This document shows positions 52,325-59,975 of a DNA stretch of 64,000 nt, piece by piece. Source of the stretch: Eubacterium sp. 1001713B170207_170306_E7. Its GTDB lineage: Bacteria; Bacillota; Clostridia; Eubacteriales; Eubacteriaceae. The stretch is from positions 62,001-126,000 of the forward strand of contig NZ_JADMVE010000005.1 in assembly GCF_015547515.1 (NCBI RefSeq), read 5' to 3'. The notes beneath the pieces are model-generated. The model did no database searches and was not told the origin of the DNA. It worked only from the letters and a program-made list of their open reading frames with translations. Made by a program: the position numbers and the translations under genes. Position 1 is the first letter of the stretch; each line of letters starts with the position of its first letter.

Positions 52325-53710
52325 ATGGAAAACCCTTTTAACCACAGCCCGGAATACCTGGAGTATCTGGACCGTCTGCCAAAGGAATTTTTTTTAAGGG
52401 TTCTGGAGCACCTTTATCTGGGCATCTATGTCAGCGACCGCGACGGCAACACCGTCTACGCAAACCCTGCCATCACACGCCACTATGGTAAAAGGCCCGA
52501 GGAGCTTGTAACCTATTCAAACTGGGGGATCTGGCAGGGCATTGTCTCGCCGCCGGCTTATAAGGAGGTCTTTGAAAAAAAACGGACCCTTTTTTACCGC
52601 CAGATGCACTTTTTTTCCAAAGAGATTCTCACCACCATCGCGATTCCTGTTCTGGATGAAAATCACGATATTGACCTGCTTCTCGGCATCACCCAGGACA
52701 ACATTGTAAAGTTTGACCGCAGCTATGATGAAATTTACTACCAGAGTACCGAAAACACCAAGAGTAATTTTAAGGATATCATCGGGGAGAGCAAGCTCTA
52801 CCTCCAGGAGCTTCTGACCCTCCGCCGCGCCGCCAAGTCAAAAACCTCCATTTTGATTTTAGGCGAATCGGGAACCGGCAAATCTCTGGCCGCACACTAT
52901 GTTCATAACTGCAGCAAGCGGAAGGATCAGCCTTTTCTTGAGATTAACTGCGCGGCCATCCCCGAAAACCTTTTGGAATCCGAGCTGTTCGGCTATGTGC
53001 CCCACGCCTTTACCGGGGCGAACCCAAAGGGAAAGAAAGGCCTGTTTCAGCTTGCCAACCACGGCACCCTGTTCCTCGATGAGATCGGCGATCTGCCGCT
53101 GTCCCTCCAGGCCAAAATCCTGTTTGTGCTGGAAACCGGGAAATTTCTGCCCATCGGTTCAGAAAAATATATCGAAGTCGACGTGCGCATCATCAGCGCC
53201 ACCAACCAGGATCTGGAGCACCTCATTGAGGAAAAGAAATTCCGGGATGACCTCTACTGGCGTATCAATGCCATCACCTCCATCATTCCGCCGCTGAGAG
53301 AGCGCAAGGATGATATCGTGCCCCTGGCCTTCCACTTTTTACAGCAGAATAACCGGGAGAACGGCACCAACAAAAAAATGGACCCTCTGTTCATCAGCTA
53401 TCTTCTGCAATACGACTGGCCCGGCAATGTGCGCGAGCTTAAAAACATCATCGAACGGTGCTATATCCTGTCGCCGGGCTACAATATCTCGCCGGATAAA
53501 TTTCCCCGAAAAATAAAAAGCCTGGACGTCGATACGCCCTATGAGCCCGAGGGCACCTTTGACGAGATGATGAACGCCTATGAACGCAATATTATAAGAG
53601 CCTGCTACAAAAAGGAAAAAAATATTACCAAAGTACAGAAAAAGCTGGGGCTTTCCCAAAACAAGGCTTACCGCCTTGTGAAAAAATACTGTGCCGATCT
53701 GGAAAAATAA
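52325..53710 (+). CDS. Sigma-54-dependent activator (PAS-AAA-HTH), HAFTGA variant
   Basis: A 461-residue enhancer-binding protein. PAS sensor domain (~15-130), AAA+ domain (~155-395) with Walker A GESGTGKS, Walker B GTLFLDEIGD and arginine finger region, and a C-terminal Fis-like helix-turn-helix (ITKVQKKLGLSQNKAYRLVKKYC). The sigma-54 contact loop reads HAFTGA instead of GAFTGA. AAAGGAGG precedes the ATG. It is divergent from the aconitase X operon and lies next to the activator site 52262-52303; it likely senses the pathway substrate through the PAS domain and activates that operon and the MttB-RidA operon. Confidence 0.92.
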   Translation: MENPFNHSPEYLEYLDRLPKEFFLRVLEHLYLGIYVSDRDGNTVYANPAITRHYGKRPEELVTYSNWGIWQGIVSPPAYKEVFEKKRTLFYRQMHFFSKEILTTIAIPVLDENHDIDLLLGITQDNIVKFDRSYDEIYYQSTENTKSNFKDIIGESKLYLQELLTLRRAAKSKTSILILGESGTGKSLAAHYVHNCSKRKDQPFLEINCAAIPENLLESELFGYVPHAFTGANPKGKKGLFQLANHGTLFLDEIGDLPLSLQAKILFVLETGKFLPIGSEKYIEVDVRIISATNQDLEHLIEEKKFRDDLYWRINAITSIIPPLRERKDDIVPLAFHFLQQNNRENGTNKKMDPLFISYLLQYDWPGNVRELKNIIERCYILSPGYNISPDKFPRKIKSLDVDTPYEPEGTFDEMMNAYERNIIRACYKKEKNITKVQKKLGLSQNKAYRLVKKYCADLEK

Positions 53711-53740
53711 AAAAGCGGCAGACTGCTGCCGCTTTTAAAA
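53711..53740. terminator. Bidirectional terminator
   Basis: AAAAGCGGCAG-actg-CTGCCGCTTTT. Serves the activator gene and, from the other side, the MttB-RidA operon. Confidence 0.88.
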
Positions 53741-53765
53741 GAGTGTGAATCATGGAATGCTTTCT

Positions 53766-54143
53766 TTATTTTGCGCCGATCACCTCGATTTCAATCAGGC
53801 TGCCCGGGTACAGCTTTGCCGCCTGCACGCTGCAGCGTGCAGGCCGGTGATCCTGAAAAAACGCAGCGTAGACCGCGTCCACCACCGGAAAGTCATCAAG
53901 ATTTTTTACAAAGATATTTACCTTTACAATATCGCTCCGGCTCATCTCCGCCTTTTTTAAAACATTCTCGGTATTTGCCAGAGCCTGTTTTGTCTGTGCC
54001 TCAATCCCCTCCAGCATTTCGCCGGTTTCCGGCACAAGCCCCAGCTGCCCGGAGGTAAAGATAAAACCACCCGCCAGAACAGCCTGGGCGTAATGGCCCG
54101 TGGCTTCCGGCGCTTCCTTCGTATGGATCATCACTTTTTCCAT
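53766..54143 (-). CDS. RidA-family enamine/imine deaminase
   Basis: A 125-residue RidA/YjgF-type protein: KEAPEATGHYAQAVLAGGFIFTSGQLGLVPETGEMLEGIEAQTKQALANTENVLKKAEMSRSDIVKVNIFVKNLDDFPVVDAVYAAFFQDHRPARCSVQAAKLYPGSLIEIEVIGA. The conserved Arg (HRPARCSVQ) that holds the carboxylate and the C-terminal Glu are present, so it should hydrolyse enamines/imines of 2-oxoacids. GGGAGCG precedes the ATG. It is 25 bases after the MttB gene, clearly one operon, and fits the step after aconitase X if that enzyme yields an imine. Confidence 0.93.
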   Translation of the reverse strand: MEKVMIHTKEAPEATGHYAQAVLAGGFIFTSGQLGLVPETGEMLEGIEAQTKQALANTENVLKKAEMSRSDIVKVNIFVKNLDDFPVVDAVYAAFFQDHRPARCSVQAAKLYPGSLIEIEVIGAK

Positions 54144-54168
54144 TGTTTACGCTCCCTTTTTATCCTGC

Positions 54169-55605
54169 TCAAATGCTCTCGCGGTACGCCTCATGGATAT
54201 AAGGCATCAGGAGCTCGTTCTGTTCCTTAGTGATCTCACTGGGCGTAAAGCACTCAAGCCGCTTTTTCACATCCTGCTCCGCTGCATCCATAACAGTGAC
54301 GCTGCCCTTATTCTGCCACTGGTTGGGGTCGTCCTTGTTAAAGTATTTTGGAAGATAGACCTCTTCCCGGTACATTTTCGGCGTTCTTCCCTTTAGGAAC
54401 ACCCCTCTCGGCCCAACCTTTTTCAGGGTATCGAAGCAGAAGCGCTCATCCTCACAGTTGATCCCGCGGTTGATGTGAAGCGCCATGTTGTGCATTTCCT
54501 CGTCGATCAGGAATTTTCCAAAGTCCGTTACATTAAAGGAGCCCATGCAGCCGCAGGTGTGCAGCACAATATCGGCTTCGCAGTTTCTGGTGGCCTCGAT
54601 GTTCATCATGGTTTCAACCCCTGCCTGAATATCCGGCTGCTTGGCGTCGCTCAGGCCGCCGCCGGTACGGTAGGGCAGACCATAATAATCCGCCAGTCCG
54701 GCGGTCGCGTAGCTGACCAGCACCGATTCCGGCGACCCGATGGAAAGCTGCACGGTGCGCATATCCGTCGCGGCAGAGGTATTGCCGTAAACCACCGGCA
54801 CCTCCGGGTTGAGCAGCTTGGCCAGCGTATAGCCTGCCAGCACCTCGGCGTTGGTCATGGCCAGCATGGAGGCCATCGACGGCGGCGCAGTCATAAGCGG
54901 CATGGCGCAGGGTGTCACAATGATGGCCTGTTTGGTTTCCGCTAAAATAAAGGTCCGTTCAATGGGGTCATGATCCAGGGTGAGCGGCGACAGGGTGTTG
55001 ACCACATAAGCGTTGTGGACATCTTCATTTCCCTCAAACCGGTTGATGAGCTCAATATTTTTTCTGAAAGCGACCGAAACCTTCTCATCATCCATGCCAA
55101 AGGTGTTGGGGCTCGCCATAATCATGGGCTTGTGTCCGTATTTCATAATCATGGCAATGTTCCCGAATATTTTCTGCTCCTCTGTAAAACTGCTGTCATA
55201 GCTCAGGAAAAAGTTCATGGACGCCGCTGTCACGATCTTGCTGGTATCCGCCAGCTTAAACTGGTCCAGGACATCCTGGTTGGTCATCTTCTCGATTCTG
55301 CCGTTGTGATGATGCCTGTAGATATTCCCGTAAATGCCAATGCTGTGCTGCTCACCCCCGCCGATGGTGATGTCCCCCTTGCAGGACCGGATGGTAAATT
55401 CCTTCTTCGCATATTTAAGCACCTCGTCGATCATCTTTTCCGGAATAAAAACCGTCTCGCCCTCCACCCGGGCACCATGCTTTTTAAATACTGCCAAAGC
55501 CTTTTCGTGCTCGAACCGCACGCCGACCTCCTCCAAAATCTTGACTGAATACGCGTGAATCTTTAAGACATCTTCTTTTGAGACATACTGCTCATATTTT
55601 TTCAT
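54169..55605 (-). CDS. MttB-superfamily corrinoid methyltransferase (third copy)
   Basis: A 478-residue non-pyrrolysine MttB-family enzyme with all superfamily marks: KIHAYSVKILEEVGVRFEHEKALAVFKKHGARVEG, VPVVYGNTSAATDMRTVQLSIGSPESVLVSYATAGLADYYGLPYRTGG, KQPDIQAGVETMMNIEAT, HTCGCMGSF. Typical length, no internal amber codon. AAGGAG lies upstream of the ATG. It is co-transcribed with RidA from a sigma-54 promoter and is the best candidate for removing a methyl group from the betaine substrate of the neighbouring aconitase X pathway. No corrinoid protein gene is adjacent; the one at 5532 or another elsewhere must serve it. Confidence 0.92.
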   Translation of the reverse strand: MKKYEQYVSKEDVLKIHAYSVKILEEVGVRFEHEKALAVFKKHGARVEGETVFIPEKMIDEVLKYAKKEFTIRSCKGDITIGGGEQHSIGIYGNIYRHHHNGRIEKMTNQDVLDQFKLADTSKIVTAASMNFFLSYDSSFTEEQKIFGNIAMIMKYGHKPMIMASPNTFGMDDEKVSVAFRKNIELINRFEGNEDVHNAYVVNTLSPLTLDHDPIERTFILAETKQAIIVTPCAMPLMTAPPSMASMLAMTNAEVLAGYTLAKLLNPEVPVVYGNTSAATDMRTVQLSIGSPESVLVSYATAGLADYYGLPYRTGGGLSDAKQPDIQAGVETMMNIEATRNCEADIVLHTCGCMGSFNVTDFGKFLIDEEMHNMALHINRGINCEDERFCFDTLKKVGPRGVFLKGRTPKMYREEVYLPKYFNKDDPNQWQNKGSVTVMDAAEQDVKKRLECFTPSEITKEQNELLMPYIHEAYRESI

Positions 55606-55654
55606 TTTTTAACTCCTTACTATATCGTCGGATAGTTTTTATGATTTTAATATA

Positions 55655-55672
55655 ATGCAAGAAGCGTGCCAT
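55655..55672 (-). promoter_or_regulatory. Sigma-54 promoter of the MttB-RidA operon
   Basis: Minus strand ATGGCACGCTTCTTGCA with GG-N10-GC spacing. About 50 bases before the MttB ATG. Confidence 0.9.
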
Positions 55673-55724
55673 GCCTGATTCACCCGATTTTCACGATAAA
55701 TGACCCTTATTTTAAAAAATGCTA

Positions 55725-55736
55725 TTTATTTTTAGA
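55725..55736. promoter_or_regulatory. Activator half-site shared with the aconitase X operon
   Basis: TTTATTTTTAGA, identical to 52292-52303 and preceded in both places by TA, about 55 bases upstream of the sigma-54 promoter. A related ATAGATAAA lies at 55762-55770 as a possible second site. Confidence 0.6.
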
Positions 55737-55789
55737 TAAGTTTACTTTTTTGATTTTAAAAATAGATAAACATACTTCTCTTTCCTGTT

Positions 55790-57160
55790 TCAGCTTTCAC
55801 AATACTTTTTAATCAGCCGGTAAGCTTTGGAGGGTGAAATGTTTAAATCTTCGGCCACTCGGTGTGAAGTTTTATTTTCAGCGTAGGACTTCTGTACCAA
55901 ATGGCCCTTGATGGCATCTAGAATAAACTCGAAATCATACTCCGGCGCTTTTTCTTCCTCTGCCTCCACCTTCTGAACCATCTCGAAATCCGGAAAATAG
56001 ATAATGGATTTCCTGCTCAGAAAATACATTCTCTCCACAACGTGCCGGAGCTCCCTGACATTTCCAGGCCATTCATAGTCCATCAGGGTGTACAGGGTCG
56101 TGAAGTCAAAAATCTTATGGGTATCGTATCGCTCATTCAGCTGGTTTAAGTAAAAATGAGCCAGGGGAATAATATCCTCTTTACGCTCACGCAGCGGCGG
56201 GATCGTCTGGTAAAAGGTGCTGATCCTCCAATACAGATCTGAACGGAAAAGATTTTCTCTGATCATTTCTTTCAGATTCTTATTGGTAGCGGTGATGATG
56301 CGGACATCCACACGGATAGCTTCCCGGCCGCCGACTGGAACCAGACGCTTATTTTCAATGACATGAAGAATTTTGACCTGAAGGGGCAGGGGCATATCGC
56401 CGATTTCATCCAAGAAGACCGTTCCTCGGTCTGCAATCTCAAAAATTCCTTTGCGTCCGGCTTTACTGGCGTCGGTAAAAGCGCCGGGCGCATAGCCGAA
56501 AAGCTCTGCCTCCAGCAGATTACCCGGAATCGCTCCGCAATTGACTGAGAAAAAACGCTGCTCTTTTCTGGGACTGCATTCATGCACATACTGCGCGATC
56601 AGTGTTTTTCCGACGCCGCTTTCCCCCAAAAGCAAAACGGGCATATTGGAATCCGCAATTTTTTTCAACTCAATCAGCGGCCGCAAAAAGGACAGGCTCC
56701 GTCCCACAATATCCTGCATCGCACTGTCCTTATCCGCGTACAGGTTTTCCTTTGAGCCATCCACATCCAGATAGGGCAGCTTTTCCTGAAACAGCTCGAT
56801 GACAAATTTAAGCTGTGTTTTATCGTCATCTGAAAAGACTGGCCGCAGGATCCTCACCTGAACGGAGGGGGTCATATCCGCAGATGGCGCAAAAACAAGG
56901 GGCTCCCGGATTTCCGGGGAAAAGGGGAGCTGCTCTGTCCGCGCTGGTTTATCCTCAAAATACGCACTCATCCATGCTGGCTCGGTTTGATAACATCTCC
57001 TTACGGCAGGGTTTGCAAACAGAACGCGCCCGCTGGCATCCCATACGATTATGCCCAGATATAGCTTTTCCAGCGTGTCTGAAAATATTTGATCCGGCAT
57101 GTCGTATAAATAATTCCAGTAATACTCTGGAAAGCTTAAATGGTCTTTATAATTTTTCAT
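55790..57160 (-). CDS. Sigma-54-dependent activator, GAFTDA variant
   Basis: A 456-residue enhancer-binding protein. PAS-like N-terminal domain (~20-140), AAA+ domain with Walker A GESGVGKT and Walker B GTVFLDEIGD, C-terminal helix-turn-helix (SHRVAEDLNISPSKAYRLIKKYC). The sigma-54 contact loop reads GAFTDA rather than GAFTGA, a change at a position normally nearly invariant; activity with sigma-54 may be altered. It overlaps the preceding activator gene by 4 bases and is probably translated with it. Confidence 0.9.
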   Translation of the reverse strand: MKNYKDHLSFPEYYWNYLYDMPDQIFSDTLEKLYLGIIVWDASGRVLFANPAVRRCYQTEPAWMSAYFEDKPARTEQLPFSPEIREPLVFAPSADMTPSVQVRILRPVFSDDDKTQLKFVIELFQEKLPYLDVDGSKENLYADKDSAMQDIVGRSLSFLRPLIELKKIADSNMPVLLLGESGVGKTLIAQYVHECSPRKEQRFFSVNCGAIPGNLLEAELFGYAPGAFTDASKAGRKGIFEIADRGTVFLDEIGDMPLPLQVKILHVIENKRLVPVGGREAIRVDVRIITATNKNLKEMIRENLFRSDLYWRISTFYQTIPPLRERKEDIIPLAHFYLNQLNERYDTHKIFDFTTLYTLMDYEWPGNVRELRHVVERMYFLSRKSIIYFPDFEMVQKVEAEEEKAPEYDFEFILDAIKGHLVQKSYAENKTSHRVAEDLNISPSKAYRLIKKYCES

Positions 57161-58467
57161 GACAGGTGCTTTTCCTTTAGGTATAAAGCCTGAGTATAGG
57201 TTATGTTCAGAAACTCGGCAATTTTTTTGGTTGAATCCGTCCCTTGACCTACGATGGCGATATTCAGAAGCACAGTCTCAGCCTGCCGGACGATGCCTTC
57301 ATAATCATGACTGTATTTGTACAGCCGGTCTTTAAAAACGCCCAGAATATCTTTGGGCAGGCGTTCCTCATTGATCTCATTGCTGCTCGTCAAAATAAAC
57401 GCGCGCTCGACCGCATTTTTAAGCTCACGGATATTCCCGGGCCACGGGTAGGCGAGCAGATAAATAAAAATCAGCGGATAAAAATGCTTATGGGTCTGGT
57501 ATTCCCGGTTCAAATCCTCTAAAAATTCAAGGGCTAAAGTGATAATATCTTCCCTGTGTTCCCGCAGCGGGGTGATGATGCTGGTGTAAGCGCTGATTCT
57601 CCAATAAAGATCCTGCCGGAACTTTTTATCAGAGATAAGGCTGTGGATATCTCTGTTCGTCGCGGTAATAATACGCACATCAATGGGAATGGACTCCGTT
57701 GAGCCAACCGGGCGTATGGTCTGGCTTTCGAGAACATGCAGAAGCTTTGCCTGTAAATGCATGGGCATATCCCCAATTTCATCGAGAAAAAGCGTCCCGT
57801 GATCGGCCAGTTCAAAAAAGCCTTTCCTGCCGTTTTTTTCCGCTCCGGTAAACGCGCCGCCGGTGTATCCAAAGAGCTCGCTTTCGATAAGGGATTCCGG
57901 AATCGCGCCGCAGTTAAGCATAATAAAGGGCGCGTCCCTTCTGGGGCTGTTCGCGTGTATGAGGCGGGCGTAATAGGTTTTTCCGGTTCCGCTTTCCCCC
58001 TGAAGCAGTATGGGTAAATCCGAACCTGCTATGGTCATCAGCTGCTCCAGCTTAGACTGCATTGCGGCGTTTTTGGAAAAGACCGGGAAGGGCTGGTCCG
58101 GTTCCGGCGCGTCTGGCCGCAGACCGTCTTCCTGAATTACGTGCACAGTATAATCATACGGGCCCTTCTGATGAAAAACCGGCACGGTCGCCGAGGTATT
58201 ATAGGTATTGGACAACCGGAAGTACTGTTTGTAAAACAGGAGCCGCTGCTCTCTGAGCTGATGTCTGTAAAGTATTGGAAAAACAATGCCCTCCCATTTT
58301 CCCCAGTCGATCACATTTACCAGGTCCTCCGGCTTGTTTCCGTACTGCCTGAGAATGGCAGGATTGACGTAGAGTACCTTTCCTCCTCTGTCTGTCACAA
58401 AAATACCCGGAAATAGGTTGTTCAATATTTCCAGCATCATTTTTTTATCCAGCGCACACGGGCTCAT
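57157..58467 (-). CDS. Sigma-54-dependent activator, canonical GAFTGA
   Basis: A 436-residue enhancer-binding protein. PAS domain (~15-130), AAA+ domain with Walker A GESGTGKT, intact GAFTGA (GGAFTGAEK), Walker B GTLFLDEIGD, and a C-terminal helix-turn-helix that is less Fis-like than in the other two (STKKIAEFLNITYTQALYLKEKHL). GGGAGG precedes the ATG at 58467. It shares a transcript with the 55790 activator; its nearest sigma-54 promoter without a known activator site is that of the MttB-MFS operon at 61490. Confidence 0.92.
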   Translation of the reverse strand: MSPCALDKKMMLEILNNLFPGIFVTDRGGKVLYVNPAILRQYGNKPEDLVNVIDWGKWEGIVFPILYRHQLREQRLLFYKQYFRLSNTYNTSATVPVFHQKGPYDYTVHVIQEDGLRPDAPEPDQPFPVFSKNAAMQSKLEQLMTIAGSDLPILLQGESGTGKTYYARLIHANSPRRDAPFIMLNCGAIPESLIESELFGYTGGAFTGAEKNGRKGFFELADHGTLFLDEIGDMPMHLQAKLLHVLESQTIRPVGSTESIPIDVRIITATNRDIHSLISDKKFRQDLYWRISAYTSIITPLREHREDIITLALEFLEDLNREYQTHKHFYPLIFIYLLAYPWPGNIRELKNAVERAFILTSSNEINEERLPKDILGVFKDRLYKYSHDYEGIVRQAETVLLNIAIVGQGTDSTKKIAEFLNITYTQALYLKEKHLS

Positions 58468-58544
58468 AAACGCGTCCTCCCTTCTGTTTCCGTTTTCTTA
58501 ATTATAAAAGATTTGAGCAAAAAAGTCTCAGCCGTTTTTATTTC

Positions 58545-58584
58545 TTAAAAAACGCCGTTATCCGGCAGCCGGATAACGGCGTTT
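58545..58584 (-). terminator. Terminator of the MttB-MFS operon
   Basis: 17-bp perfect arms AAACGCCGTTATCCGGC / GCCGGATAACGGCGTTT around a single base; T-run on the minus strand. It follows the MFS stop by about 25 bases. Confidence 0.9.
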
Positions 58585-58609
58585 GAGCTAGCTTTACCCG
58601 TCAATCAGC

Positions 58610-59878
58610 CTATTCTGGTTTTTCCTGCTGTGCCTCCAGTTTTTTGGTTCTTCTCGTCAGCAAGATGGCGGATACAATGCCGATGGCGGAGGAAACGATC
58701 AGCAGAATAAAAATTTTGTCAAAGCCGGCGGCTACGTTTCCGGCTGCCGCCGCGTCATCCAGCCATTTACCGCAAATCGGGCCGACCAAAAAGTCGGGAA
58801 TAAAAGCGATAAAGGAGATAATGCCCGTTGCGATGGCGGTCATGCCCAGCGGAACGCCTGCCTGATCCATGATGGACCAGTAGGTTGATTTCATAATATT
58901 GGCCAGGAACGCGATGACAAGCGTCAGAGCGATACACAGCGGAATAACCGCAGATGTGAACATAACGCCGATAATCGCAACGATGATGGCAATAAAAAAC
59001 ACCAGAAAGCCCTTTCCCTTATACGTAAACTTGTCCAGTACAAAGCCGCCGATAAAGCCTGCCAGCAGAACAATGATGTAGCTTCTGACAATGCCGAGGG
59101 CGCTGGCCGTTGCCGGGGAAATGTTTAAAACCTGGACGGTATAAGTCGTCAGGTATCCATTGCCCACAGTCCAGGAAATGTAGGCAAACATGATGACAAA
59201 AATGGTAATCCAGACACCCGGATTTTTCAGCACCTCCATCAGAGAATATTTTCTGCCGCTTTCCTCTGCGCTTTCCGCTGCCGGGGCTTTGATCTCGGTT
59301 TTGGGAAGAAAGATGAGCGCCAGAACAAAGAATACAACGCAGGCGCCGCTGCCAAAGAGCAGCACTGCTTTAATTCCGGCTGCGTCGCTGGCCATCAGTC
59401 CCAGGATCCCTAGAAAGGCAAAGCCCATAATGGTCTGGATAATGCCGCGCGTCGCTTCACTGCTGCCGAATATTTTACTCTGGTTATCCTTGTCCGCCAG
59501 GTTGCGGATACCGTTAAGGTAGGCAGACCACAGGGTCGCGATTCCGAAAAACCCGTATAAAATATGAACGATGATTAAGACAATAAAGTTTGTTGTAAAG
59601 GCAAAGACAGCGGTAAGAATGGCAAAGGCCGCGAGCGTAATGCAGATCAGGGTCTTGGTTGAAAATTTATCCGCAACAAAACCGCCGATCGGGTAGCAGA
59701 TTGTGTTCGTAAAGGTTAACGCCGAAGCTAAAAGGCCGATCTGCGTGTTTGAAAACTGGTATGCCGCAGCAAACTGATCGTAAAAAGTATACCTTAAATA
59801 GGGAATCTGGTACGCCAGCGCAACCGTGGCGCTCAGAATAAAAAACACCATAAACGTCTGAAAATTAAATTTTTTCAT
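58610..59878 (-). CDS. MFS transporter
   Basis: A 422-residue major facilitator with 12 helices. GGFVADKFSTKT in loop 2-3 and ILYGFFGIATLWSAYLNGIRNL are characteristic, and closely similar to the partial MFS at 1-659. GAGGAG fixes the start at 59878; the longer frame to 59914 is not used. It is the second gene of the sigma-54-dependent MttB-MFS operon. It may import the methylated substrate or export the demethylated product. Confidence 0.9.
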   Translation of the reverse strand: MKKFNFQTFMVFFILSATVALAYQIPYLRYTFYDQFAAAYQFSNTQIGLLASALTFTNTICYPIGGFVADKFSTKTLICITLAAFAILTAVFAFTTNFIVLIIVHILYGFFGIATLWSAYLNGIRNLADKDNQSKIFGSSEATRGIIQTIMGFAFLGILGLMASDAAGIKAVLLFGSGACVVFFVLALIFLPKTEIKAPAAESAEESGRKYSLMEVLKNPGVWITIFVIMFAYISWTVGNGYLTTYTVQVLNISPATASALGIVRSYIIVLLAGFIGGFVLDKFTYKGKGFLVFFIAIIVAIIGVMFTSAVIPLCIALTLVIAFLANIMKSTYWSIMDQAGVPLGMTAIATGIISFIAFIPDFLVGPICGKWLDDAAAAGNVAAGFDKIFILLIVSSAIGIVSAILLTRRTKKLEAQQEKPE

Positions 59879-59928
59879 GAGAATCTCCTCTTTAAATAAT
59901 CCCCTCTGTTCCACCCCTTAAGGGTTAT

Positions 59929-59962
59929 CCTTATTCAGAAAGCAACGCTTTTCTGAATAAGG
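59929..59962 (-). other. Hairpin between MttB and MFS genes (no T-run)
   Basis: CCTTATTCAGAAA / TTTCTGAATAAGG with an 8-base loop. Without a T-run it is more likely an mRNA processing or stability element than a terminator; it may allow different expression of the two genes. Confidence 0.65.
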
Positions 59963-59975
59963 AATTTTCAGCATG

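Noticed and set aside
59929-59962. Terminator between MttB and MFS genes
   Set aside because: The stem is good but has no T-run on the transcribed strand; kept as a hairpin only.
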